Shown here: positions 1-8,007 of the stretch, one piece after another
Numbering within the stretch: position 1 is the first letter of the stretch
Layout: every line of letters begins with the position of its first letter
Origin: Ruminococcus sp. CAG:254
GTDB lineage: Bacteria; Bacillota; Clostridia; Oscillospirales; Ruminococcaceae
DNA: 25,303 nt
Assembly: GCA_000433635.1 (NCBI GenBank)
Contig: HF997976.1
Span: forward strand, 74,515-99,817
Direction: 5' to 3'
Translations under genes and position numbers: made by a program
Notes under the pieces: model-generated
The model's database searches: none
Told to the model about the DNA's origin: nothing
Seen by the model: the letters and a program-made list of their open reading frames with translations, nothing else

Positions 1-1141
1 TTGCAAACTTGGCTGGTTTTCGGCAGCTGACTATGATTGTGAAAAGTGCAAACAGAATCGTTCCGATGTAAATCAATGGATGAAACTGCATGGTCAAGGG
101 CATAGGATTGTCCGCACTGCCGAACATCCGCATTGCATAGGGAACTGCTACAAAAGATGCTGCTGTGCCGAGTCCCATACCAATTGGGATTCCAATTCCA
201 GAGAGAGAAAATGCCTGTAATCGCACCATTTTTCGGATTTGTTTGGGTGTCGTGCCAACAGTTTTCAGCATACCATAGAATCGAATGTCCTTGGTGATAG
301 AAATATATAGGACGTTGTAAATCAACAGATAACCGCTGAATACAATAATCAGCCCAATTGTACCAAATAATCCAGCAATGAGAATACGGTTGGTGACAGT
401 TTCACTCAACATATCCGAAGTATACTGAAATTTCTGTCCATTTTTCAGCTTTACAGCTGCATCTAATGCATCCATCAAGCGTTCCTGCACACCGATTTTT
501 GCAGAAATCGACAACGTACCGTCTTTTTCTGCTGTGAGTCCCAATGTATCTGTATAAGATTTAGAAACAAATCCCTGAAATCCGCCCTGTGGGCTGGAAT
601 AATCCGTAAACCAACCGGAAAGCGTGAATGATTTTACTGTTCCGTTTACCAATAGTGGAATTTCCATGTTTATTTTTGGCGTTTCAATTTGCAAGGCTTC
701 CAATGCATTTTTAGAAAGCATAATTGCGGTGGAATCTGTTGGATAATTGCCACAAATATCGCTGATGGCAGGCGTGAAATTCTTTTCAAATTCAGTCTCA
801 TCGTAATAACTAAGCAGAATTGCAGTGGTTTCATCTTCCGAATCGTATGCTGTTCCGGTCTGAATTTGCAGCCCAGCAGCATAAAGATCATGATTGTCTG
901 TAATTTGTTGAATCTGTTCTGTAGTTGGGTTGTTCAGATAAATAGAAGAGCGAGTACCTTGCTGCCGAGTCAGCATGACCATCATACCTTCCGCCATGCT
1001 TGCACCAATGGTGAAAATCGTTGTAAACATGAATGTTGTCAAAATGACAGCTAGAATCACAATGCCATTTCGGATGCGATTTTGTTTCATGGAACGGAAT
1101 GCAATTTTTCGTACGATTTCTTGATTGTTATTTTTCAGCAT
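1..1141 (-). CDS. ABC transporter permease, FtsX/MacB type (partial, C-terminus outside window)
   Basis: Translating the minus strand from the ATG at 1141 gives 380 open codons running off the left edge, so the C-terminal part is missing. Residues about 24-43 form a first membrane helix (ILAVILTTFMFTTIFTIG). A large, mostly polar extracellular domain follows to about residue 245, then further hydrophobic helices near 248-272, 307-330 and 356-374. One helix, a big outside domain and then a helix cluster is the layout of the MacB/FtsX permease superfamily. It would pair with the ATPase encoded just upstream, whose 3' end it overlaps by 14 bases, so the two are translationally coupled. Substrate is unknown; peptide or antibiotic export or sensing is plausible from the promoter motif at 1858-1871. 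A weak GGTGG ribosome site precedes the start. Confidence 0.9.
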   Translation of the reverse strand, partial: MLKNNNQEIVRKIAFRSMKQNRIRNGIVILAVILTTFMFTTIFTIGASMAEGMMVMLTRQQGTRSSIYLNNPTTEQIQQITDNHDLYAAGLQIQTGTAYDSEDETTAILLSYYDETEFEKNFTPAISDICGNYPTDSTAIMLSKNALEALQIETPKINMEIPLLVNGTVKSFTLSGWFTDYSSPQGGFQGFVSKSYTDTLGLTAEKDGTLSISAKIGVQERLMDALDAAVKLKNGQKFQYTSDMLSETVTNRILIAGLFGTIGLIIVFSGYLLIYNVLYISITKDIRFYGMLKTVGTTPKQIRKMVRLQAFSLSGIGIPIGMGLGTAASFVAVPYAMRMFGSADNPMPLTMQFHPLIYIGTILFALFTIIVSCRKPAKFA

Positions 1142-1808
1142 TGCCATTCACCACCTTGCCATCTTCAATCCGAATCATTCGGTCTGCCATTAGAGCAATT
1201 TCTTCATTGTGTGTAATCATGACAATGGTTTGATGAAATGCCTGACTAGTCATTTTTAGCAGGGCAATGACATCCATCCCCGTTTTGCTATCCAGATTTC
1301 CTGTAGGTTCATCTGCCAAGAGAATTGCCGGTTTTGCTGCCAATGCCCGTGCAATGGCAACACGTTGTTGCTGACCGCCAGAAAGCTGATTTGGCATTGC
1401 CTGTACTTTTTGTTCCAATCCCAATGTGTGCAGAATTGTTTTCACATATTCTGTATCCACTTTTGTGCCGTCCAATTCAATGGGCAAGACGATATTTTCA
1501 TAAACATTCAGTACAGGCACTAGATTGTAATTCTGAAAGACAAAGCCGATATTTCTCCGGCGGAAAATCGTGCGAGCTTCTTCATTCATCTGAAAAAGCT
1601 TCTTTCCAGAAACCAATACTTCGCCGGAAGTTGGTGTATCCAGTCCACCCAATAGGTTTAAGAGGGTGGATTTTCCGCTGCCAGATGTGCCGATTACGGC
1701 AACAAATTCCCCATTTTCTACGGAAATAGATACATGATTCAATGCCTGAACCGAGTTTTCTCCCGAACCATAAGATTTACACAAGTCTTTCGCTGATAGA
1801 ATTTCCAT
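1128..1808 (-). CDS. ABC transporter ATP-binding protein, MacB/LolD-like
   Basis: This 226-residue protein is a complete ABC ATPase. It has Walker A GTSGSGKST (40-48), Q-loop Gln92, signature LSGGQQQR (142-149), Walker B ILLADE (162-167), D-loop NLDS (171-174) and H-loop His200. The length and the motif DEPTGNLD are typical of the MacB/LolD/Vex branch, which powers FtsX-type permeases without import of solute. The start at 1808 is supported by AAGGAG at 1818-1823 on the minus strand, 9 bases upstream. It is the first gene of an operon read leftwards and overlaps the permease gene by 14 bases. No sensor kinase or response regulator gene is visible inside the window; either could lie beyond the left edge. 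Confidence 0.97.
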   Translation of the reverse strand: MEILSAKDLCKSYGSGENSVQALNHVSISVENGEFVAVIGTSGSGKSTLLNLLGGLDTPTSGEVLVSGKKLFQMNEEARTIFRRRNIGFVFQNYNLVPVLNVYENIVLPIELDGTKVDTEYVKTILHTLGLEQKVQAMPNQLSGGQQQRVAIARALAAKPAILLADEPTGNLDSKTGMDVIALLKMTSQAFHQTIVMITHNEEIALMADRMIRIEDGKVVNGNAEK

Positions 1809-1840
1809 GTGTTATCACTCCTTGTTTTTGATTTTCTATT

Positions 1841-1871
1841 AGTATAGCAGGGAGTTCTTACAATCTTGTGA
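1841..1871 (-). promoter_or_regulatory. Promoter of the ABC operon with BceR-like palindrome
   Basis: On the minus strand a perfect -10 TATACT lies at 1846-1841. Where the -35 should be there is no TTGACA. Instead there is an imperfect palindrome, TCACA-AGAT-TGTAA (1871-1858), which fits the TnACA-N4-TGTAA consensus I recall for BceR-type response regulators. A poor -35 covered by an activator site is typical of activator-dependent promoters. The assignment rests on motif match only. Confidence 0.5.
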
Positions 1872-1906
1872 CAGGAGGAAATATTTGATGATGGTAATGC
1901 GTTTTG

Positions 1907-1937
1907 ATTTGTCAAAATTAAGGATTTTTTTGTCAAA
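1907..1937. repeat. Direct repeat TTTGTCAAAAT x2, 21-bp period, upstream of the GNAT-subtilase promoter
   Basis: The 11-mer TTTGTCAAAAT occurs at 1908-1918 and again at 1929-1939, exactly 21 bp (two helical turns) apart. The second copy ends just before the -35 at 1946. Both resemble the Spo0A box TTTTGTCRAA: 1928-1937 matches all ten positions and 1907-1916 nine of ten. The spacing and location suggest an operator; the regulator is not known. Confidence 0.5.
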
Positions 1938-1945
1938 ATGAGATA

Positions 1946-1975
1946 TTGACGGAAATGTACAGAATACGGTATAAT
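1946..1975 (+). promoter_or_regulatory. Sigma-A promoter for the GNAT-subtilase operon
   Basis: TTGACG (1946-1951) and a perfect TATAAT (1970-1975) are separated by 18 bases. The start codon at 2008 follows with an AGAGGA ribosome site at 1992-1997. No other promoter is needed for the two genes downstream. Confidence 0.75.
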
Positions 1976-2007
1976 AAAAGAAAAAATCACGAGAGGAAGC
2001 ACAAAAT

Positions 2008-3729
2008 ATGGATTTTAACAATTTTATTACAAACATCAATACTAGCATTAGCAAATTATATAAGAAACATCCTGGCATCTATCAGTGCATGGTAATGATG
2101 GTAGTAGATCCAAATATTTTGGAAAATAACGGAAAACTGAAATGCTATGGTCATTTTAATATGGTTTTTAATCAGCACATTTTGTTTGACAGCTTGTCAA
2201 AAACAAAAAACGGATCTCCAACCCATATGTTACGCATATTAAAGAACCCCCGAGCTTGCACGTTTGAAAAAGAGACAGGATATTTTTACAATTACTGTGA
2301 GTACAAATACACGCATAATTCGTATAGTGAGATCGATTGTAATTATGTTTCAAGTATGTTGTATTACATTGTTACGGAACAGGTTGAAATCGACTGGTCG
2401 GAAGCGGCTGTGATATGGAAAACCTTTTTGCAAAAGTTTAGCGATCTTGTCGGAAGTCAGTATCTGTCGATTTCCAATTTTTTAGAAGTCTCCATCCTGA
2501 AGGATCTGCTTTTGAAATTGGAAGAGCATGCCAAAGTAAGTTACATCAATCCGAAATCATACTGCTATGAAGCAGCTCGAATCATGCTTTGTTTGGAAGC
2601 AGTTTCGGTTCAACTGACAAAAGAAGAAAAGTTTATCCCAAGAACAAGAAAATATGTGAGTTATTATCCTATGAGAAATAAAGAAGTACTTGTAGACTAT
2701 CATCCGATGCAATTAACCGATGCTGAGATTATGCGTACCATCCTTGACTTTGATGAAAAGTTCAATAAAAGTGAATCGATTCAAAAGATTTACCGCAATC
2801 TCGATGCTTATTGCAGAAATATGTTATCCCTGAGAAATAAGAGATATCGAAATATTTATATCTCTGACGACCAGAAAAGAATTCGAAAGTTCACAGATAT
2901 CGGCTCATCGAATGAAATTGTGGCATATCTGACTTTCTTTGAAACGATGTTTCTGATTTTAAAGAATTGCATCAATTCTTTTCAGCTGATCAATGATCTG
3001 TTTAAGTATAGATTCATATTGATCGTGAACAATCCGTATGTGCAGGAGCAAGAAATTTTCCCGTTCCGGTCTACTTATAATAATATTTTCAACTTTTACA
3101 AATATTGGAAGAGACTGGAAGCAACGTCCCCAAGAATAGAAGAGAACAACGAGATATACATGCCGTTTAATGACTTAGCCGCAAACTATGTCATTTACAA
3201 GCTCATGAATTCCGATAATCTTTCTACTACTTTCCAACCGTATTCTAAGTACTATATCGAAAGCGAATTTGTCATTCGGAAGTGCAACAAATCAGATGTA
3301 AAGGCACTCTTCTCTCTGTACAATTCTTCTGCAGACAAAATTATTGATATGGTGAAATCTGAAATTTCCACTGCAATTGATCACGATGCAGTCTGGGAAA
3401 TCGAGCAGTATGACAAAGCGGTTGCAGTGGCAATGATTTTCACGAACCTAGAGCACGTGAAAAATATAGATCCACGCATTAAAGTTATGGATGCTTGTAT
3501 GATTGATGCAATTTTTGTAGAAGAATCTTATCGTGGATTGGAATTCCAAAACTTGTTTCTCTCCTTGGCAAACCACATTGCAAAAAACAAAAACATTTTT
3601 GCAAAGGTAACACCAGATAACGAACCTGCAATTAGAAATCTCAGAAATTTCGGATTCAAAAAATATCCGCTTGAGTTTGGAACGGATAAGCCAAAATACG
3701 ACTATTATTGGTTTCAAAACTTTGATTAA
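2008..3729 (+). CDS. Large protein with C-terminal GNAT acetyltransferase domain and unrecognised N-terminal region
   Basis: The protein has 573 residues. The last 160 or so (about 418-573) read as a GNAT domain. There is a beta strand with VIRKCNKSDVKALFSLY, an acetyl-CoA loop region VEESYRGLEFQNLFL (degenerate against the usual RGxGxG/A) and the late motif DNEPAIRNLRNFGFKK. GNAT enzymes transfer an acyl group from acyl-CoA to an amine; the acceptor here is unknown. Residues 1-400 are rich in Tyr, Asn, Phe and Ile and match no family I recognise. No signal peptide or clear membrane helix is seen, so it should be cytoplasmic. It is the first gene of a pair: the subtilase gene starts 19 bases after its stop, with no terminator between. 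The altered pyrophosphate-binding loop leaves acetyl-CoA binding uncertain. Confidence 0.8.
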   Translation: MDFNNFITNINTSISKLYKKHPGIYQCMVMMVVDPNILENNGKLKCYGHFNMVFNQHILFDSLSKTKNGSPTHMLRILKNPRACTFEKETGYFYNYCEYKYTHNSYSEIDCNYVSSMLYYIVTEQVEIDWSEAAVIWKTFLQKFSDLVGSQYLSISNFLEVSILKDLLLKLEEHAKVSYINPKSYCYEAARIMLCLEAVSVQLTKEEKFIPRTRKYVSYYPMRNKEVLVDYHPMQLTDAEIMRTILDFDEKFNKSESIQKIYRNLDAYCRNMLSLRNKRYRNIYISDDQKRIRKFTDIGSSNEIVAYLTFFETMFLILKNCINSFQLINDLFKYRFILIVNNPYVQEQEIFPFRSTYNNIFNFYKYWKRLEATSPRIEENNEIYMPFNDLAANYVIYKLMNSDNLSTTFQPYSKYYIESEFVIRKCNKSDVKALFSLYNSSADKIIDMVKSEISTAIDHDAVWEIEQYDKAVAVAMIFTNLEHVKNIDPRIKVMDACMIDAIFVEESYRGLEFQNLFLSLANHIAKNKNIFAKVTPDNEPAIRNLRNFGFKKYPLEFGTDKPKYDYYWFQNFD

Positions 3730-3748
3730 TGGATAGGAGTAATTGCAA

Positions 3749-6700
3749 ATGCGTGATGCGAAAAACTCGGAAATGAAAAAAATGTTGGCAGGAACGATTG
3801 CCTTGCTGGTGGTAGTAGCATCTGTTGGCGTGTATCAGAAATGGTTTTCCAAAACGTCAAAGTTTGATGAAGACCATATTGGTGAATGTTACTATCAGGA
3901 AATCCAGGAAGAGCACGTTGCAACAGATGACCTGACGATGTATACAGATAACGAAATTTTATTGGTTACAGAAGACGGCGTAAAGAAAAGGGCAGTAGAG
4001 AAGCTTGCAAAAAAATACGATGCTGAGATTGTTGGACGGATTGAACAGACCGGCGATTATCAACTGCAACTCAGTAATGTCTATTCTCTCGAAGAGCTGG
4101 AACAGCTATCCGAAGATTTGAAGGCAGAAGACATTGTTGCAAGTGCCGATATCAACTATATTTTCGATGCAGAGCCGTCCGATGTAGAATCATCCAGTGA
4201 AAGCTTCCAATACGGCAAGGAATGGGCAGGGGACTTATCGAACAGTACTGACTGTGCAGGAAAAAGCTGGGGCTTTGAGATGATTCAAGCTCAAGCAGCG
4301 TGGGAACTGTTAAAAGAGCATTCTGATCAAGTCAATCAAGATTTACGAATTGGTTTGATTGATGGTGGATTTGATGATAATCATAAAGACCTCGGCTTTG
4401 CAGAAACGTTTTATAATCAAAACATCAGTGAAGATGATAAAAAGCATGGTACACATGTAGCAGGAATTATGGCAGCAAAGTCAGACAATGAGGCTGGGAT
4501 TTGTGGTGTTTATCCTTTTGCAGATGGTCATTTATATGGTGTTTCCTACAGAGGCATAGACAACACTAAGAATTTAAGATCTGTCATATCAGACAAATAC
4601 AGTTTATCCGAATTGATTTTGCGAAATGTAAAAGTAGTTAACTGTTCTTTTAATTATGAGGATTATGGTGTACTTGCAACTGCATATAATGAAATTGGAG
4701 CACAGGAATGTATGACACATTATGCAAAAACTATTGGAGATTTTTTGCAAAAGCTACTTGATATTGGATATGATTTTTGCATTATACAGTCAGCTGGTAA
4801 TTCTTCTAATGAAAATTACACAAGAATTAAATACGAAAAAAACGACGATATTTCTTATGACCAAAATAGTAAAATTCTAGCAAAAATTGAGGAACTTGGT
4901 ATTGGCTGTAATATAATTAATCCTAAAACAGATAAAGCAGTATTTAAACTATTATGGGATAAAGGAACAATTATTCATGCTAAAGATCTAGATACAAAAT
5001 ATATGTCGTATTTAACAGCCATTGAAAAGTCTGATTTCCCAGATGTATATGACAGAATTATTGTAGTAGGAGCGGTTGATAAAAATCGAGAAAGATGCGA
5101 CTATTCTAATGGTGCAGCTTCTGGTGCTGGAAATCGTGGCGTAGATATTTATGCACCGGGTGGAAATGGTGACTCTACAGATAATAAGATATTTTCTCTC
5201 CAGCCTAAAAATGTATATGATTATATGTGTGGCACTTCTATGGCTGCTCCTCATGTTTCCGGTGTTGCTGCAATGGTTTGGTCAGCAAACAGTTCTTTGA
5301 CAGGTGCAGAAGTGAAAGATATTGTTTGCAATACCAATCGAGATGATTCATGGGATTTGAACATTGTAAATGCAGAATCTGCTGTAGGGAGAGCCTTGAA
5401 TTGGGAATCTGATGGTGAAGAAACCGCTACAGAACCGCAAAATGGCGGTATCTTCAACTTTGTCGTTGATAAAAACAACAATAATACAAAAATCGATCAT
5501 GCAGATGTTACTGCTGTCAAAGTAAATGGAGAATCTTATACAACCACTGCCGATGAAGACGGACATTTTGAACTGTTTTTGCCAGAGGTAACCTATGACA
5601 TAACCGTCAGCAGATGGGATTATTGCCCTTATACATGGAAAGATGTTGAAATAAGAAATAATAGTGTCAACGATCTTCCAGACTGGACAAGATTGGAAAA
5701 GCGTGCTGAATGGAAAGTAGAACCAACCATAGAAGCAGAGGACATCCTTGTTTCGGATGAATATGGAAATAATATCGCCTATGACCAGTGTTCCATCATC
5801 AAGCAGAATGGAAAATATGGCATCATTCAGTATGATGGTTCTTACATTGCCAACCCAGAATACGAAGATTACTTCTATGACAGTGTGTATGAAATCGCAG
5901 TCAGTGACCCTCGTGTTGAAAATTCGGATACCATCAAAGATACATTGGTTACGCCGGATGATGGAGAATTAAACATTTCAACAGATACCGCATGGGGAAG
6001 AGGGAATATTACAAATAAATATATTTATGATGAAACTTCCAATCAGATTTACTGTATTACTGCACCTCCTGATCGAGCAAATGTTTATAGTAAAAGCATT
6101 GGAACGTTGGTCGAAGACTATAGAACAGATATTCTTGGGGAATATGGTGAAGACAACAACGGCTATGCAGTTTCACGAGATATCACATTTTTCAATGAAA
6201 CATCTCCAAAATACGGCATTGCAAAAGATGGAAAGCTGATTGTTCCATGCGAATATGAAGATGGCTGTATGAATTTCAGTGGTGGTGTAACTGCTCTGAA
6301 AAAGGATGGAAAGTGGGGCTATTTTGATCAAAATGGAACGCAAATCATTGATTTTATATGTGAGCCGTTTGCTTCCAAAGTGCTCTATGGCGGCTGGGAT
6401 AAGGGAAAAGGCACGAGTGTCAACTATCCATTCTTGGCATCCGATTATATCCCAGTAAAAATAGATGGAAAATGCGGATATTATGACACATCCGGAAATG
6501 AAGTGATTCCTTGCGGTACATTTGAAGATGTTCGCCCTGTCCACAACCATCTTGCTTGGGTCAAGAAAGATGGAAAGTGGGGCGTTATCGAATTAAAAGA
6601 ACTGGAAAACCAAACAATAACAGCCGTAGAAAAGAGCGAATCGGAACTGCATGATTTGATGGAAGAAAAAGGAACAATTTGTGCATGGGAATGTGCGGAT

Positions 6701-7840
6701 TATGATGGCGATGGAAAGAAAGAAGCGTTTGCAATTATCGGAACAAACAATATGCCAGATTCTTACATTTCAGATAATATTCAGGGTGTATACTATATCA
6801 ATTCCGTTGGGGAAATTACAGAATTACAACGTAACAATAACCCAATGTGCAGAATTGCACGCTCTGTTTTCCATAAAGGAAAAGGATTCTTTGCATATGA
6901 TTCTACCGCTGGCGGTTCTAGCAGTCAGCTGTATCTATACGGTGTAAAAGATGGAAACTGTTTTGAATTGTCTATCTCTGGAACGATTACAGACTTCTAC
7001 CAAAAAGATGGAACTTGCTTTGCAGTGGCAAAAACAGCTCTTTCAAGTGGTGGTTATGATTGGTTAGAATACGAACTCAGCTATGATGAAAGCACACAGG
7101 AATTCACACTTCCGAAAGAAGCAGTTGGACAGGCAACGCAACAAACAGAGGAAACCACGGAACAATCTGTTTCCAGTAACATTCCAGATTCCTATTTCTT
7201 AGCGGTTGTCAATCGTTACTTGAGAGAACATGATGGGGAATTGGATTCTTGGCTGGATGGATTAGAACCATATTGTTCATCGGAATATTCTGCTTCCAAT
7301 GAAACCAGATGGTCTTGCCCAATCAATACCAATCGACAAGTATATTCTCGAGAACAGATTGCCGGAGCATATCCGCTTTTCGCCTATGTAGATAAAACAA
7401 CAATGAAAGGTGTCATTAGCGTAAACTATAAAACAGTTGCAGAATTTGATATTCCAGCGTATCAGTCAAATTCCACAGACATTTCCACTGACACAAATAG
7501 TTACATTGATACTTATTATGGAAGCATCGAAAAAGATGGACATGTCTATTCTTATAAAATGAGCTATCATACAGCCTATGACGGATCTGGCTATTTTAAA
7601 GTCATTGGAGCGGTTTCCGATGGAATCGGTGGCGAATTTGAATTGCCTGTTACCAAAATCGAAGACGATGTTTATTATTACGAGAATGGATCTTGTTTTA
7701 ATCGAGGTGCAAATGGAAGCAGAATCAACGCCGCTAGTGGATTATCTGGAACTGTCACCATTCAAAATTATGGAACATGGATTTGGAAAATAGATGACTT
7801 TTTCCCATATGAACTGGTCTTGGAGCTCTTACAATCATGA
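3749..7840 (+). CDS. Membrane-anchored subtilisin-like serine protease (S8) with WG repeats
   Basis: This 1363-residue protein starts at ATG 3749, 9 bases after AGGAG (3735-3739); an in-frame TTG at 3743 sits too close to that site. Residues 9-30 form one hydrophobic helix without a clear cleavage site, so it is probably an uncleaved anchor with the rest outside. A pro-region follows (about 65-145). The catalytic domain carries Asp205 (IDGGFD), His233 (HGTHVAG), oxyanion Asn351 (SAGNSS) and Ser497 (GTSMAAPHVSG), so the triad is intact. The Asn351-Ser497 interval is long. Then come a beta-sandwich-like segment (563-650), WG repeats (about 684-710, 820-880, 904-949; KKDGKWG type), an EF-hand-like DYDGDGKKE (near 984), a Thr/Glu linker (1130-1141) and an unrecognised C-terminal domain. 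The substrate is unknown. The catalytic-domain DNA is clearly more AT-rich than its flanks. Confidence 0.95.
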   Translation: MRDAKNSEMKKMLAGTIALLVVVASVGVYQKWFSKTSKFDEDHIGECYYQEIQEEHVATDDLTMYTDNEILLVTEDGVKKRAVEKLAKKYDAEIVGRIEQTGDYQLQLSNVYSLEELEQLSEDLKAEDIVASADINYIFDAEPSDVESSSESFQYGKEWAGDLSNSTDCAGKSWGFEMIQAQAAWELLKEHSDQVNQDLRIGLIDGGFDDNHKDLGFAETFYNQNISEDDKKHGTHVAGIMAAKSDNEAGICGVYPFADGHLYGVSYRGIDNTKNLRSVISDKYSLSELILRNVKVVNCSFNYEDYGVLATAYNEIGAQECMTHYAKTIGDFLQKLLDIGYDFCIIQSAGNSSNENYTRIKYEKNDDISYDQNSKILAKIEELGIGCNIINPKTDKAVFKLLWDKGTIIHAKDLDTKYMSYLTAIEKSDFPDVYDRIIVVGAVDKNRERCDYSNGAASGAGNRGVDIYAPGGNGDSTDNKIFSLQPKNVYDYMCGTSMAAPHVSGVAAMVWSANSSLTGAEVKDIVCNTNRDDSWDLNIVNAESAVGRALNWESDGEETATEPQNGGIFNFVVDKNNNNTKIDHADVTAVKVNGESYTTTADEDGHFELFLPEVTYDITVSRWDYCPYTWKDVEIRNNSVNDLPDWTRLEKRAEWKVEPTIEAEDILVSDEYGNNIAYDQCSIIKQNGKYGIIQYDGSYIANPEYEDYFYDSVYEIAVSDPRVENSDTIKDTLVTPDDGELNISTDTAWGRGNITNKYIYDETSNQIYCITAPPDRANVYSKSIGTLVEDYRTDILGEYGEDNNGYAVSRDITFFNETSPKYGIAKDGKLIVPCEYEDGCMNFSGGVTALKKDGKWGYFDQNGTQIIDFICEPFASKVLYGGWDKGKGTSVNYPFLASDYIPVKIDGKCGYYDTSGNEVIPCGTFEDVRPVHNHLAWVKKDGKWGVIELKELENQTITAVEKSESELHDLMEEKGTICAWECADYDGDGKKEAFAIIGTNNMPDSYISDNIQGVYYINSVGEITELQRNNNPMCRIARSVFHKGKGFFAYDSTAGGSSSQLYLYGVKDGNCFELSISGTITDFYQKDGTCFAVAKTALSSGGYDWLEYELSYDESTQEFTLPKEAVGQATQQTEETTEQSVSSNIPDSYFLAVVNRYLREHDGELDSWLDGLEPYCSSEYSASNETRWSCPINTNRQVYSREQIAGAYPLFAYVDKTTMKGVISVNYKTVAEFDIPAYQSNSTDISTDTNSYIDTYYGSIEKDGHVYSYKMSYHTAYDGSGYFKVIGAVSDGIGGEFELPVTKIEDDVYYYENGSCFNRGANGSRINAASGLSGTVTIQNYGTWIWKIDDFFPYELVLELLQS

Positions 7841-7851
7841 AATCAAGAGAG

Positions 7852-7878
7852 GGAGCGATTTCGATCGCTCCTTTTTTT
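7852..7878 (+). terminator. Intrinsic terminator after the subtilase gene
   Basis: A perfect 8-bp stem GGAGCGAT (7852-7859) / ATCGCTCC (7864-7871) with a TTCG loop is followed by seven T. It ends the GNAT-subtilase operon 12 bases after the stop codon. Confidence 0.93.
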
Positions 7879-7892
7879 GTACGTCCGAATAC

Positions 7893-7921
7893 TTGCATTT
7901 TACCAAAATTTATAGTATAAT
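7893..7921 (+). promoter_or_regulatory. Sigma-A promoter for the DUF1810-phosphoesterase gene
   Basis: TTGCAT (7893-7898), a 17-base spacer and TATAAT (7916-7921). It lies just after the preceding terminator and about 85 bases before the start codon at 8008, giving this gene independent transcription. Confidence 0.8.
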
Positions 7922-8007
7922 AAAAACAAAGTAGACGGATTTTCATCGATATCAACAACATCATCCGCTTAAAAGAGCATGATAAATGCAGGTGAGGAGG
8001 AATTTCC

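Noticed and set aside
3743..3748. TTG start two codons upstream of the subtilase start
   Set aside because: It lies only 3 bases after AGGAG; ATG 3749 has the normal spacing.
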